Part shown: positions 1-7,188 of the stretch, piece after piece
Numbering within the stretch: the stretch's first letter is position 1
Layout: the number at the start of each line of letters is the position of its first letter
Assembly: GCA_047639575.1 (NCBI GenBank)
Contig: JBLIOB010000176.1
Coordinates: 1 to 8,615 of the forward strand
DNA from: JBLIOB01 sp047639575
Lineage (GTDB): Bacteria; Bacteroidota; Bacteroidia; Flavobacteriales_D; Parvicellaceae
Length of the DNA: 8,615 nucleotides
Reading direction: 5' to 3'
Position numbers and translations under genes: made by a program
Notes under the pieces: model-generated
What the model was told of the DNA's origin: nothing
The model's input: only the letters and a program-made list of their open reading frames with translations
Databases searched by the model: none

Positions 1-1213
1 CTAGATAGATAACCGGTGTTCCACCCATTTTATTTATTTGTCCTTTAACAACAATTGTCTTTCCTTTTAAATATTCTTCCGGGTCATATGGGAAGTTGGC
101 AATGTGCTCTTTACGAATGAATATTGTGAAAATTTGATTTGGGAATTGTTTGTCGATATTGATAAGAATATTTCCTTTTTGGCTTCTTCTAGTACTTACA
201 ACCTGACCCACCACGTTAATCTTACTACCGTCACCCATATACAACTTGGCATCTACTGTATTGAAGTGATTTCTAGGCAACGTTGGAGCCGAGATTGGAG
301 CAACATCTCCTTTGGAAACGTCTGGAAGCCATGCTTTTGGATCAAAAGTGGCTTCACAAGCTTCTTCTTTTGAATTTGGAAAAAAGTTAAATCCAGTAAT
401 TTTCTCAACCTCATCCACACTAACCACAAAGGATTCAATAGGATATTCAATATCTGCCTCGTGTGGCAATATAAAACCAACTGCCCTTTTATTTTCAAGG
501 TCTAAGGCTACTTTAAAGAATTTACTTGGAATGGCTACTTTATTTCCGCTTCTTTCGATTACTCGATCTTCTCCATCAAAAATTGGACCTGTCACTACAT
601 ATAATTGACTTTCTGGATTTCTAAACAGATAACTCCGTAGTTGATTTTCTAACTCTGCCCATTTTTCACGATTAAATCCGGCCAACTGTGGCGACATGTT
701 TGAATAATAATAAGATTCTGACAGTGCTTTTTTGGACCATCTAAAATCTGCTGACGGTGCTAAATGGCCACGATCGTACCCAAAACCATCATAATCATAA
801 TCGCCTTTATCGTTTAAGGCTTTTAGAAAGTAATCAGATTCAACAGCAGAGCCAGTCTTCACCAACGTATCGATTCTAAAATCATTTGTTCTGCTAACGG
901 CACCCTTTAATATATCTGGAGAAATAATGTGGGCCACCCATTTAGCTTGCTCATGCTTCTCTGAGTAAGCCAATGACAAAGCATTGTGATGAATTAGCTC
1001 ATCATCTGTTGGAAATCCCATTGCTATTAAATCAGAATGGATTATTTGAAGTTTTACCTTCTCTATTTTCCAATTAATATCTCCAATCGAAGACTCGATC
1101 CGATCTTTAGCCGAATTTAGTTCAACTAGTTTCTGGTTTAGCTCTTCTTTTGTCTGGCCAAAGAGGCTAACAGGAATTAAGAGTAATAGAATAATGTAAA
1201 CATGCTTTTTCAT
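1..1213 (-). CDS. Secreted DNA/RNA non-specific endonuclease with C-terminal OB-like domain (3' end beyond window)
   Basis: Translating the minus strand from the ATG at 1213 gives 404 residues with no stop before the window edge, so the C-terminus is missing. Residues 1-20 form a classical signal peptide (MKK start, Ile/Leu-rich core, cleavage near Phe-Gly-Gln), so the enzyme is probably exported. Residues 21-65 look helical. Residues about 70-282 are the beta-beta-alpha-metal nuclease domain of the Serratia NucA/EndoG family: DRGH at 147-150 (His150 the expected general base), NMSPQ at 172-176, and Asn181 and Glu189, whose spacing from the DRGH His matches the metal-site Asn and Glu of Serratia nuclease. 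VTGP follows at 207-210. All key residues are present, so activity is expected. From about 325 a beta-rich segment (VVGQVV, then GKTIVVKGQI) resembles an OB-fold nucleic-acid-binding domain. Likely role: extracellular or periplasmic nucleic-acid degradation, perhaps for nutrient scavenging; this is inferred. Confidence 0.9.
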   Translation of the reverse strand, partial: MKKHVYIILLLLIPVSLFGQTKEELNQKLVELNSAKDRIESSIGDINWKIEKVKLQIIHSDLIAMGFPTDDELIHHNALSLAYSEKHEQAKWVAHIISPDILKGAVSRTNDFRIDTLVKTGSAVESDYFLKALNDKGDYDYDGFGYDRGHLAPSADFRWSKKALSESYYYSNMSPQLAGFNREKWAELENQLRSYLFRNPESQLYVVTGPIFDGEDRVIERSGNKVAIPSKFFKVALDLENKRAVGFILPHEADIEYPIESFVVSVDEVEKITGFNFFPNSKEEACEATFDPKAWLPDVSKGDVAPISAPTLPRNHFNTVDAKLYMGDGSKINVVGQVVSTRRSQKGNILINIDKQFPNQIFTIFIRKEHIANFPYDPEEYLKGKTIVVKGQINKMGGTPVIYL

Positions 1214-1269
1214 AGGATGATTGTAAGATACACGCAATCAAATTCCCCGCCAAAAAATGTTCGGCTTAC
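1214..1269 (-). other. Short spacer between channel and nuclease genes
   Basis: This 56-bp gap separates the channel stop codon from the nuclease ATG, both on the minus strand. I see no GC-rich hairpin followed by a T-tract on the minus strand, no clear Bacteroidota TAnnTTTG -7 element, and no purine-rich Shine-Dalgarno before the nuclease ATG (the bases just before it read ATCATCCT). The distance is compatible with either read-through from the transporter/channel operon or a weak promoter of its own; the sequence does not decide. Confidence 0.5.
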
Positions 1270-1995
1270 TTAATCGGGTTTTATCAGGTTTATGTAGCTT
1301 CTGATTTTTGGAAGATACTTGAGATCGATTGTATGCCCAGAAATTCGATAATTACTATCTTCTTCATTAAATGTAATTCGTGGATTTTTATCGGCAATTA
1401 TCCAAGGACAGCTCAGAACTATTCGATTAAGCTGTTCAGAATCATTAACTCTTGATGCTGGTATTTGAATTGAAAATTGTTTTAATTTTTCTTGAACTGA
1501 AGGCATTCTGACAATTTGATTTGCAAACTCTGAATAAGGGATTAAAATACGCTCACCATCTTCTGACTCCAACTCAACGTGAGTAGTTCTTAAATAAGAG
1601 ATTACACCAATTACGTTTTTCAACTGGACTCTCTGATGAACTCGATAATTATCTTGAATTCTAAAAACAAGTCCTGAAACAAATTCGACCACAAATCTCC
1701 AAAATGCAATTAACAATATTGCTAATACTGCCGAACCAATTATTGGGTGTGGTGCAATTAAGAGGTATCCTATGTACACCACAAACACCAACCATGTTGA
1801 AGAAGTGATGATTGGAAAGTACCTTTTGGCAGAAGCTCGTGCGCGTCTGTTTTGAATAAGTTTAATTACAAATTCATCAACTATATAAAATCCAATCAAA
1901 GTTCCAGCTGCAGCAAGGACCACCCACAGAATTGTCCATGGTGAAATTACTCCAAGCTCTGCGGCTTCAATTGGTATGGATTGTAAAAGATCCAT
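1270..1995 (-). CDS. MscS-like small-conductance mechanosensitive channel family protein
   Basis: This 241-residue membrane protein has three predicted transmembrane segments (about residues 20-44, 66-82 and 85-112). They are followed by the MscS beta domain: Ser-Gly at the end of the last helix, then a NVIGVISYLRTTHVELES stretch at 127-144 and an ILIP motif at 150-153. In the family this order is pore helix TM3, beta domain and an alpha/beta C-terminal domain, which fits residues 165-241. MscS channels open under membrane tension and release solutes after osmotic downshock. The usual Pro-Asn of the beta domain is Pro-Tyr here, and the protein is slightly shorter than E. coli MscS. I chose the ATG at 1995, which overlaps the upstream transporter stop (TGATG), over a TTG one codon earlier; a GGA lies about 8 nt upstream. 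The overlap argues for translational coupling. Family assignment is fairly firm; actual channel activity is inferred. Confidence 0.8.
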   Translation of the reverse strand: MDLLQSIPIEAAELGVISPWTILWVVLAAAGTLIGFYIVDEFVIKLIQNRRARASAKRYFPIITSSTWLVFVVYIGYLLIAPHPIIGSAVLAILLIAFWRFVVEFVSGLVFRIQDNYRVHQRVQLKNVIGVISYLRTTHVELESEDGERILIPYSEFANQIVRMPSVQEKLKQFSIQIPASRVNDSEQLNRIVLSCPWIIADKNPRITFNEEDSNYRISGHTIDLKYLPKIRSYINLIKPD

Positions 1996-4900
1996 CAAAT
2001 TATTCCATTTTCATTTAAAATGTCTTGAACAAACATAGCTGCGTAAGGATTCATTGCAAACGTTTTATGATTTTCAGTTACTAGTCCTGACCTACATAAA
2101 CTTTGCAACAACTGATAAATTTCAATTCTTGAATCTCCTTTAAAAATAGTAAGTGCCAAATCAATTGTCAAGTGTTTGTGGACGAGAATTTCATTTAACA
2201 AGACCAACCAATCCGAATTATTTAATGCTGGAATATTAGGTATTGTAGGTTCAGACATGTGAATCACGTCACCTTCTACCTGCGTAATGTTTGCTAACCA
2301 AAGGTAAGATGCCGCCCCCACATTGCCATTCGAAATACTGTGATACTTCCTTAATGTTTTGCTGACCTGTCTTTTGCTCATTTGATCGAATTTTTTTCCA
2401 GCGAGCATCAGTGACATTCCACCCGACCTATGGCGATGAATTAGCTCTTTAACGGTAACCTCCGTTGAAACTGGTGACAAAACAATCGTAGATGATAAAG
2501 CAGTGTCTAGCGATGAAACTTTTCTTGCATACTTATAAAATTCAATACCTGAAGTTAAGCAGAACTTCAGCTTCCCGCTGTAGGTTCTTATAAATTCCAT
2601 GAAGTTTTCAAATGCCTCATTTGCTGAACCTTTGGCAAACCATAGCTCTATATCTTTAAACAACAGGGTATCACCTGGGTTCAGCTTTGTCTTATATTCT
2701 TGCCAATTTTGCACTTCAGCGCTATCAAATAGAGCTTGTTCGAAATCCTGGATTGAAATAGACGCAGATCGGGCAGGCGCTTTTATTTGATAAAACGCTC
2801 CATCCTCTAATCTAGTAGCTAATTCCTCTCCTATTTGACTATAGCCTGAACCAGCATTTCCGGTAATTAATATCGCTCCGCTTGATCCATCCTTGTGTCT
2901 CTGAATTGCCTTAGAGAACTCTGCTTGTTCAAAGGCTCTAGATTCGACAGATTTATTTAGTAACTCGTGTCTTCCAAGAAATAGCTGCTTGTAGTAAAAT
3001 GGTAACACCTCATCTACTGAAGAAGAAATCGAAATTTCATCCGTAAAATCTTTCACAACACTATGAAGGTTTTTGTTCTCTTCATTTTCAATTTGAAATT
3101 GAGCTTGAATAAGCTCCTCACGTTTATTCCAAACACTTTTAGCAACCTTTCTATACACTTTGCCAAATCCATCGGAAACAGCCCTTAATTTATTGCTAAA
3201 GCTATTTTTACCTGCATCTTGCTTTACATAACGATCCAGTTTATTAGCTCTAGTAATTAAGGCTTCAGCATCTAAAAGTTCAGACAAGTGTGCTAAATCT
3301 CCTCGAATTCCGGAAGAAAGTTGATCTTCTAATGCAGCCACTCGTTCGATCGAATTATCTAGTTCTAACTTGGCTTTTTCAAGCACTTGAATAACTTGCT
3401 CCTCGTTTACCTCAGGATTTTGATGGGTGTACACGACTAGTTTGGCACTAGTTTCAGTAGTCAATTTAACTTTCTGAATTTCGGCTTGAATTTTTGAAAT
3501 ATCAGCTTCAATGTCCTGAGACAATTTTGATTCCAACATATACTCAACCAGTTCTTTCAGTTTTATGTTGGATTTATTAATGGTAAGCGCGTCCTTTTTA
3601 CTCGCATTAAAACTTTGAGTATCTACAACTTGAATACTTTCTGGCACGGTTGCCGTGATCTCTTCAAAAGCATTAATATTATCATTTATAATGTCTTCAT
3701 AAGAAAACATGTCGGTTTGAATAAAACTTAAATTCTCTATAGATGAAAAATCATTGGCCGTTTGAATTTGATCTAGTTGCGTTTTAAAGATGTTTAAATT
3801 GTTCTTTAGATTCCTGAACATACCGAATCTCAAACGAATAATACTCGCTTCTACAACGGGCTTTACGGATGTTTGGACTCCGTGCAACTGATAATTAAGC
3901 ATTAAATTATTATGCATTAATTGCTGAAATTCCAGCCATCTTTCAGCAAAACCACCAATTGACATCAAGTTATTCTTCAATATCGAGCGCTTCTGATTCT
4001 CTTGTCGCTCTTCCAGTTGATGATTTACGTCTACCCTATTAGTATCCTTGATTAACGTATTGAGGTATCTAGTAGATAGATCATTTAACCTTCCCAACAT
4101 TTGCTCTGGGACTTGATCTAGATGCATAGAATATTCATCCAATTGATCATTGAATTCTAAAATCAACTTGCCTAGTTTAGCCTTAGTTGGCTTTGAAGGC
4201 AGCTCATCTATTTTTTCATTTAAATCAGAATAAAGAACATTTAATTGATGAATTACAGTAAATCCAGCTGCAGCAAACTCCTCAATAACGGATCTAAAGT
4301 TTGAAATAAACAAAAATTCAAATCGATCAGTCGCCAATGCTTTGTAGCGAATATTAACCTTAGGCTTGATACCTATCGCAGCTCCTCTTCTTTTAGCCGT
4401 TTTGGAACGCGCAATACTGGGTAAATCTTCAGGACTTGATACAAGATCTTCTTTACTTAAGACTCTTTTAATTTTACCAGGTAAGCTTTCTAACGTTGCT
4501 TTATAATCCGCAACCACATGCTCCGTAGTACTAGCAATAATTTTGGCTGCAGGGAGCAATTGTTGTTCTGAAACATCCAACGCCATATCGGCAAACAAAA
4601 CAGCCATTTCCTTTTTTAGTTCCGCTTTATTCCCATCAAAAGAGTTCAGCCTAGTGCTAATCTCATCCTTTAAGTATTTAGCCTTCCCTCTATAAACAGA
4701 CTGAATTCCTTTGTAACCGTCTTGCGCATATTTCAAATTTAATTTTGAAAAAACCGAGGACAATTGAATATTATGGAGCTCAATTTCAGGATTATCTGAT
4801 TTGGCTAAAGCAACACTTCTTTCTATCATGAAAGGCATCTCTGACACCTCTTCTTGATTGAAAACATCTATTTTTTTAAGATCAATCCTCAGTTCATCAA

Positions 4901-7076
4901 AAAACGAAGAAGCCCTTACCATTAATGTCGTTCCAATAGTATCAACAAGGTCGTTTGTAGATTGCACGAAAGCCCCTTCATTTTCTACACTTAACTCAGG
5001 AAGCGGAATAAAAACCAAGTCAGTATCGAATGACTGTACCTTTATCAAGTCATAAAATGATTTTTGCTCAATCGCATTATTGACCACTTTAATACTCGCT
5101 TGAATTCGCAATTCACTCGTCAATTCTTCAATCTGCTCTTCCACCGCCAAGCGCTGTTCGTTCTGATTATTAACCATCAGTACTCTAACCTGAGCACTAC
5201 GCCATTCATTGGAAGTTTGTATAAGCTTTACTAAGCTCAGCATAAACTCGCAATCTTTAGAAAAACTGTCCCACCAAATATCTATTGTTGCATATTTTCC
5301 AAATCCACGCTTCTGATCATAATCCAAATACATGATATTGTAATCCAAGTCATGAAGTGTGCTGGTCATTTGAGAATACCAAACTGGATCTTTTGTATTT
5401 CTAGCCCACCCCATCAGGACAGCATTTGGCTCAATACCAGAAAACCCATAAGTAGAAGCAATCATCTCAATACCTTTAAAAATATTGCTGCACTCTTGTC
5501 TTCTAGCAAAAATCCCCTGTTCTAATAGAGCAGCGTCCTTAATTGTCTGTTTATGTTTTGGGAAAAGAACTTTGGATTCAGGCGCTTCGATTAAATCAAA
5601 ATTAGAAATCATCCCGGCCCTTCCTGCTAAAGCCTTAGAGAACTGAACTAAATGCGGCCTGTTTTCATTTCCTCCTGAAAAAAGTAAAACGTTCGGTTCC
5701 CAGTTACGCTTATGCATATCCTGTTTATCCATTCGTTTTAAACCAGCCCTTACAACGGATGACCATACGGATTGCCAAACATCTCCAGACCCTAATGCGA
5801 GTTGCTTACGTGTAATAAGAACGAAGATTCCACCGATAAAGAGCAGGGCAACAACCATGGCCACAACATTCAACATCATCATGATATACAATGTTGCTAA
5901 AAAACCCACTAACCCGAACCATTTGGATATTTTAAACGATGGTAAATAATCGGAACTCGCCCACGATTCCAAGAATTGGGCAAGGTTAATAAAACCATAT
6001 GCTGCCAAGAAGAACATAGACACCACCTCGGCTATTGTATTTAAAGAACCGACCAAAATTCCAGCTTCAGCAATTGCAAAAGTCAGAAGCAGTGCATTTC
6101 TAGGTTCATTTCCGGGTCCGACTCCCTTTGCAAATATTCGCGGACCAATTTTATCCAGAGCCATGGCCTGCAATATTCTTGGAGCCCCTAATAAACTTCC
6201 AATAGCTGAAGAAAGCGTAGCACCCCAGATCCCCACAACAACCATCCATCCGTACTTAGCGAATTTCTTTAGCACATTCTCATCACCTCTTAAATACTCA
6301 TGTGGAATTGCGTTTGCTAGGAAAATAGCCAATACAAGATACACTACCAGGCCAGTAGCAATAGACCACATCGTTCCATTTGGAATTGATTTTTTCGGAT
6401 CTTTTAAATCACCAGACATGGCAACTCCTGCAGTAAAACCTGTTACAGCAGGGAAGAAAATTGCAAACATGCTAAACCAGCTGCTTTGAATCTTATTCGG
6501 GAGTTTCATGGCACCATTAAGTTCCAGGTTATCTACACTACCAAAAAATATGGCAATCAACGACAAGACGATGAATCCCAAAATAATAAACTGCGTTTTA
6601 AGCGCAATGCTCGTGCTGATAAACGCGATAATGGCAATTAAGATAAGGGCGCACGTGGCCACCAGCCGAATAACGTTAAGCCTAGCCAGTCCAAACCAGC
6701 CCACATCACCGTCCATGGCTCCAGACACGTCAATGAATGATTCTGAAAAACCAACTAGATATAAGGCTATAGCTAAAGCAGTTCCAATAAAAATAGTCAC
6801 TCCAATTGCACCGCCAATGGGCAGACCTAGACTTCGGGAAAGAATATAATAGATTCCTCCGGCTTTAATTTTTTTATCCGTAGATATAGAGGAGACACTT
6901 AAGCCAGTAGTTATAGATATAACGTGAGCTACAAGGATAATTGCTATGGTACCATTTGTCCCAATATTACCAACCACGTAGCCCATCCTCAGGTACATGA
7001 TTACCCCAAGAATTGTCAGTACAGAAGGTGTATATACCCCTGCAAATGTTCCGAACTTTTTAGCTGCTGAACTCAT
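1995..7076 (-). CDS. Giant cation-chloride cotransporter (SLC12-like) fused to a long helical region and a degenerate P-loop NTPase-like domain
   Basis: Single intact frame of 1693 residues. Residues 1-424 form about 12 membrane helices of the APC-fold cation-chloride cotransporters: TM1 reads GVYTPSVLTILGVIMYLR (13-30), and the family signature SGDLKDPKKSIP lies at 221-232. Tyr106 aligns with the K+-site Tyr of NKCC/KCC, and ATLSSA (286-291) with the Na+-site serines of NKCC. Residues about 458-735 match the SLC12 cytoplasmic domain (NWEPNVLLFSGG at 458-469, DLVFIPLP at 686-693). Residues 736-1355 are mostly charged helix, with coiled-coil-like stretches near 1180-1260, and I do not recognise them. 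Residues about 1356-1600 look like a P-loop NTPase: GNAGSGYS (1406-1413, lysine replaced by Tyr1412) and LLFKDIE (1471-1477) as Walker B. Residues 1620-1690 resemble a winged helix. Known bacterial relatives generally end near the SLC12 domain, so about 950 residues are extra. Likely inner-membrane ion symport; the role of the tail is unknown. Confidence 0.88.
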   Translation of the reverse strand: MSSAAKKFGTFAGVYTPSVLTILGVIMYLRMGYVVGNIGTNGTIAIILVAHVISITTGLSVSSISTDKKIKAGGIYYILSRSLGLPIGGAIGVTIFIGTALAIALYLVGFSESFIDVSGAMDGDVGWFGLARLNVIRLVATCALILIAIIAFISTSIALKTQFIILGFIVLSLIAIFFGSVDNLELNGAMKLPNKIQSSWFSMFAIFFPAVTGFTAGVAMSGDLKDPKKSIPNGTMWSIATGLVVYLVLAIFLANAIPHEYLRGDENVLKKFAKYGWMVVVGIWGATLSSAIGSLLGAPRILQAMALDKIGPRIFAKGVGPGNEPRNALLLTFAIAEAGILVGSLNTIAEVVSMFFLAAYGFINLAQFLESWASSDYLPSFKISKWFGLVGFLATLYIMMMLNVVAMVVALLFIGGIFVLITRKQLALGSGDVWQSVWSSVVRAGLKRMDKQDMHKRNWEPNVLLFSGGNENRPHLVQFSKALAGRAGMISNFDLIEAPESKVLFPKHKQTIKDAALLEQGIFARRQECSNIFKGIEMIASTYGFSGIEPNAVLMGWARNTKDPVWYSQMTSTLHDLDYNIMYLDYDQKRGFGKYATIDIWWDSFSKDCEFMLSLVKLIQTSNEWRSAQVRVLMVNNQNEQRLAVEEQIEELTSELRIQASIKVVNNAIEQKSFYDLIKVQSFDTDLVFIPLPELSVENEGAFVQSTNDLVDTIGTTLMVRASSFFDELRIDLKKIDVFNQEEVSEMPFMIERSVALAKSDNPEIELHNIQLSSVFSKLNLKYAQDGYKGIQSVYRGKAKYLKDEISTRLNSFDGNKAELKKEMAVLFADMALDVSEQQLLPAAKIIASTTEHVVADYKATLESLPGKIKRVLSKEDLVSSPEDLPSIARSKTAKRRGAAIGIKPKVNIRYKALATDRFEFLFISNFRSVIEEFAAAGFTVIHQLNVLYSDLNEKIDELPSKPTKAKLGKLILEFNDQLDEYSMHLDQVPEQMLGRLNDLSTRYLNTLIKDTNRVDVNHQLEERQENQKRSILKNNLMSIGGFAERWLEFQQLMHNNLMLNYQLHGVQTSVKPVVEASIIRLRFGMFRNLKNNLNIFKTQLDQIQTANDFSSIENLSFIQTDMFSYEDIINDNINAFEEITATVPESIQVVDTQSFNASKKDALTINKSNIKLKELVEYMLESKLSQDIEADISKIQAEIQKVKLTTETSAKLVVYTHQNPEVNEEQVIQVLEKAKLELDNSIERVAALEDQLSSGIRGDLAHLSELLDAEALITRANKLDRYVKQDAGKNSFSNKLRAVSDGFGKVYRKVAKSVWNKREELIQAQFQIENEENKNLHSVVKDFTDEISISSSVDEVLPFYYKQLFLGRHELLNKSVESRAFEQAEFSKAIQRHKDGSSGAILITGNAGSGYSQIGEELATRLEDGAFYQIKAPARSASISIQDFEQALFDSAEVQNWQEYKTKLNPGDTLLFKDIELWFAKGSANEAFENFMEFIRTYSGKLKFCLTSGIEFYKYARKVSSLDTALSSTIVLSPVSTEVTVKELIHRHRSGGMSLMLAGKKFDQMSKRQVSKTLRKYHSISNGNVGAASYLWLANITQVEGDVIHMSEPTIPNIPALNNSDWLVLLNEILVHKHLTIDLALTIFKGDSRIEIYQLLQSLCRSGLVTENHKTFAMNPYAAMFVQDILNENGII

Positions 7077-7087
7077 AACAAAATCAA

Positions 7088-7094
7088 CTCCTTT
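7088..7094 (-). promoter_or_regulatory. Shine-Dalgarno-like site of the transporter gene
   Basis: The minus strand reads AAAGGAG here, 11 nt before the transporter ATG at 7076. It is a good anti-16S match at a slightly long spacing. It supports that ATG, which also fits the homology since the first transmembrane motif begins at residue 13. It is the only clear ribosome binding site in the window, and Bacteroidota often lack them. Confidence 0.5.
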
Positions 7095-7126
7095 AGACGC
7101 AAACGAGCGGAAAAGGTTTTACATTT

Positions 7127-7153
7127 ATACAGAACAAGGTATTTGCTCTGTAT
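7127..7153. repeat. Imperfect palindrome, candidate operator in the divergent spacer
   Basis: The arms ATACAGAAC (7127-7135) and GCTCTGTAT (7145-7153) are inverted copies with one mismatch, separated by 9 bp. The two-fold symmetry and the roughly 18-bp centre-to-centre distance (about two helical turns) suit a dimeric regulator. The site overlaps the best plus-strand -7 candidate and the weak minus-strand one, so it could control both genes. No regulator gene is next to it, and a chance occurrence in AT-rich DNA cannot be excluded. Confidence 0.35.
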
Positions 7154-7188
7154 TATTGTTCTTCAAAAGTAGAAGTATATCCAAGAAT

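Larger units (their letters stand above)
7077..7188. promoter_or_regulatory. Divergent promoter region between transporter and CoA-transferase genes
   Basis: This 112-bp AT-rich spacer separates two genes transcribed away from each other, so it must hold the start signals of both unless one is leaderless from further away. On the plus strand TATTATTG at 7151-7158 differs at one base from the Bacteroidota -7 consensus TAnnTTTG and lies 30 nt before the CoA-transferase ATG, but no clear TTTG -33 box sits at the right distance. On the minus strand TACCTTGT (7134-7141) with TTTG (7164-7167) 22 nt upstream is a weak candidate for the transporter. The region as a whole is sound; the individual boxes are guesses. 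Confidence 0.45.

Noticed and set aside
104..608. Open frames on the plus strand and a second minus frame inside the nuclease gene
   Set aside because: They lie opposite or out of frame with a frame that encodes a complete nuclease domain with all catalytic motifs; their products show no recognisable features.
1996..1998. TTG start for the MscS-like gene one codon upstream
   Set aside because: The ATG at 1995 is a better start codon and forms the typical TGATG coupling with the upstream stop; the difference is one residue.
4858..6849. Several 60-110 residue plus-strand frames and similar short ones near 2599
   Set aside because: They are antisense to the well-supported transporter gene and have low-complexity, Ser/Thr/Pro-rich products typical of shadow frames.
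6997..7188. N-terminal 64-residue extension of the CoA-transferase
   Set aside because: It would run through the start of the divergent transporter gene and the promoter spacer; family homology starts only after the ATG at 7189.
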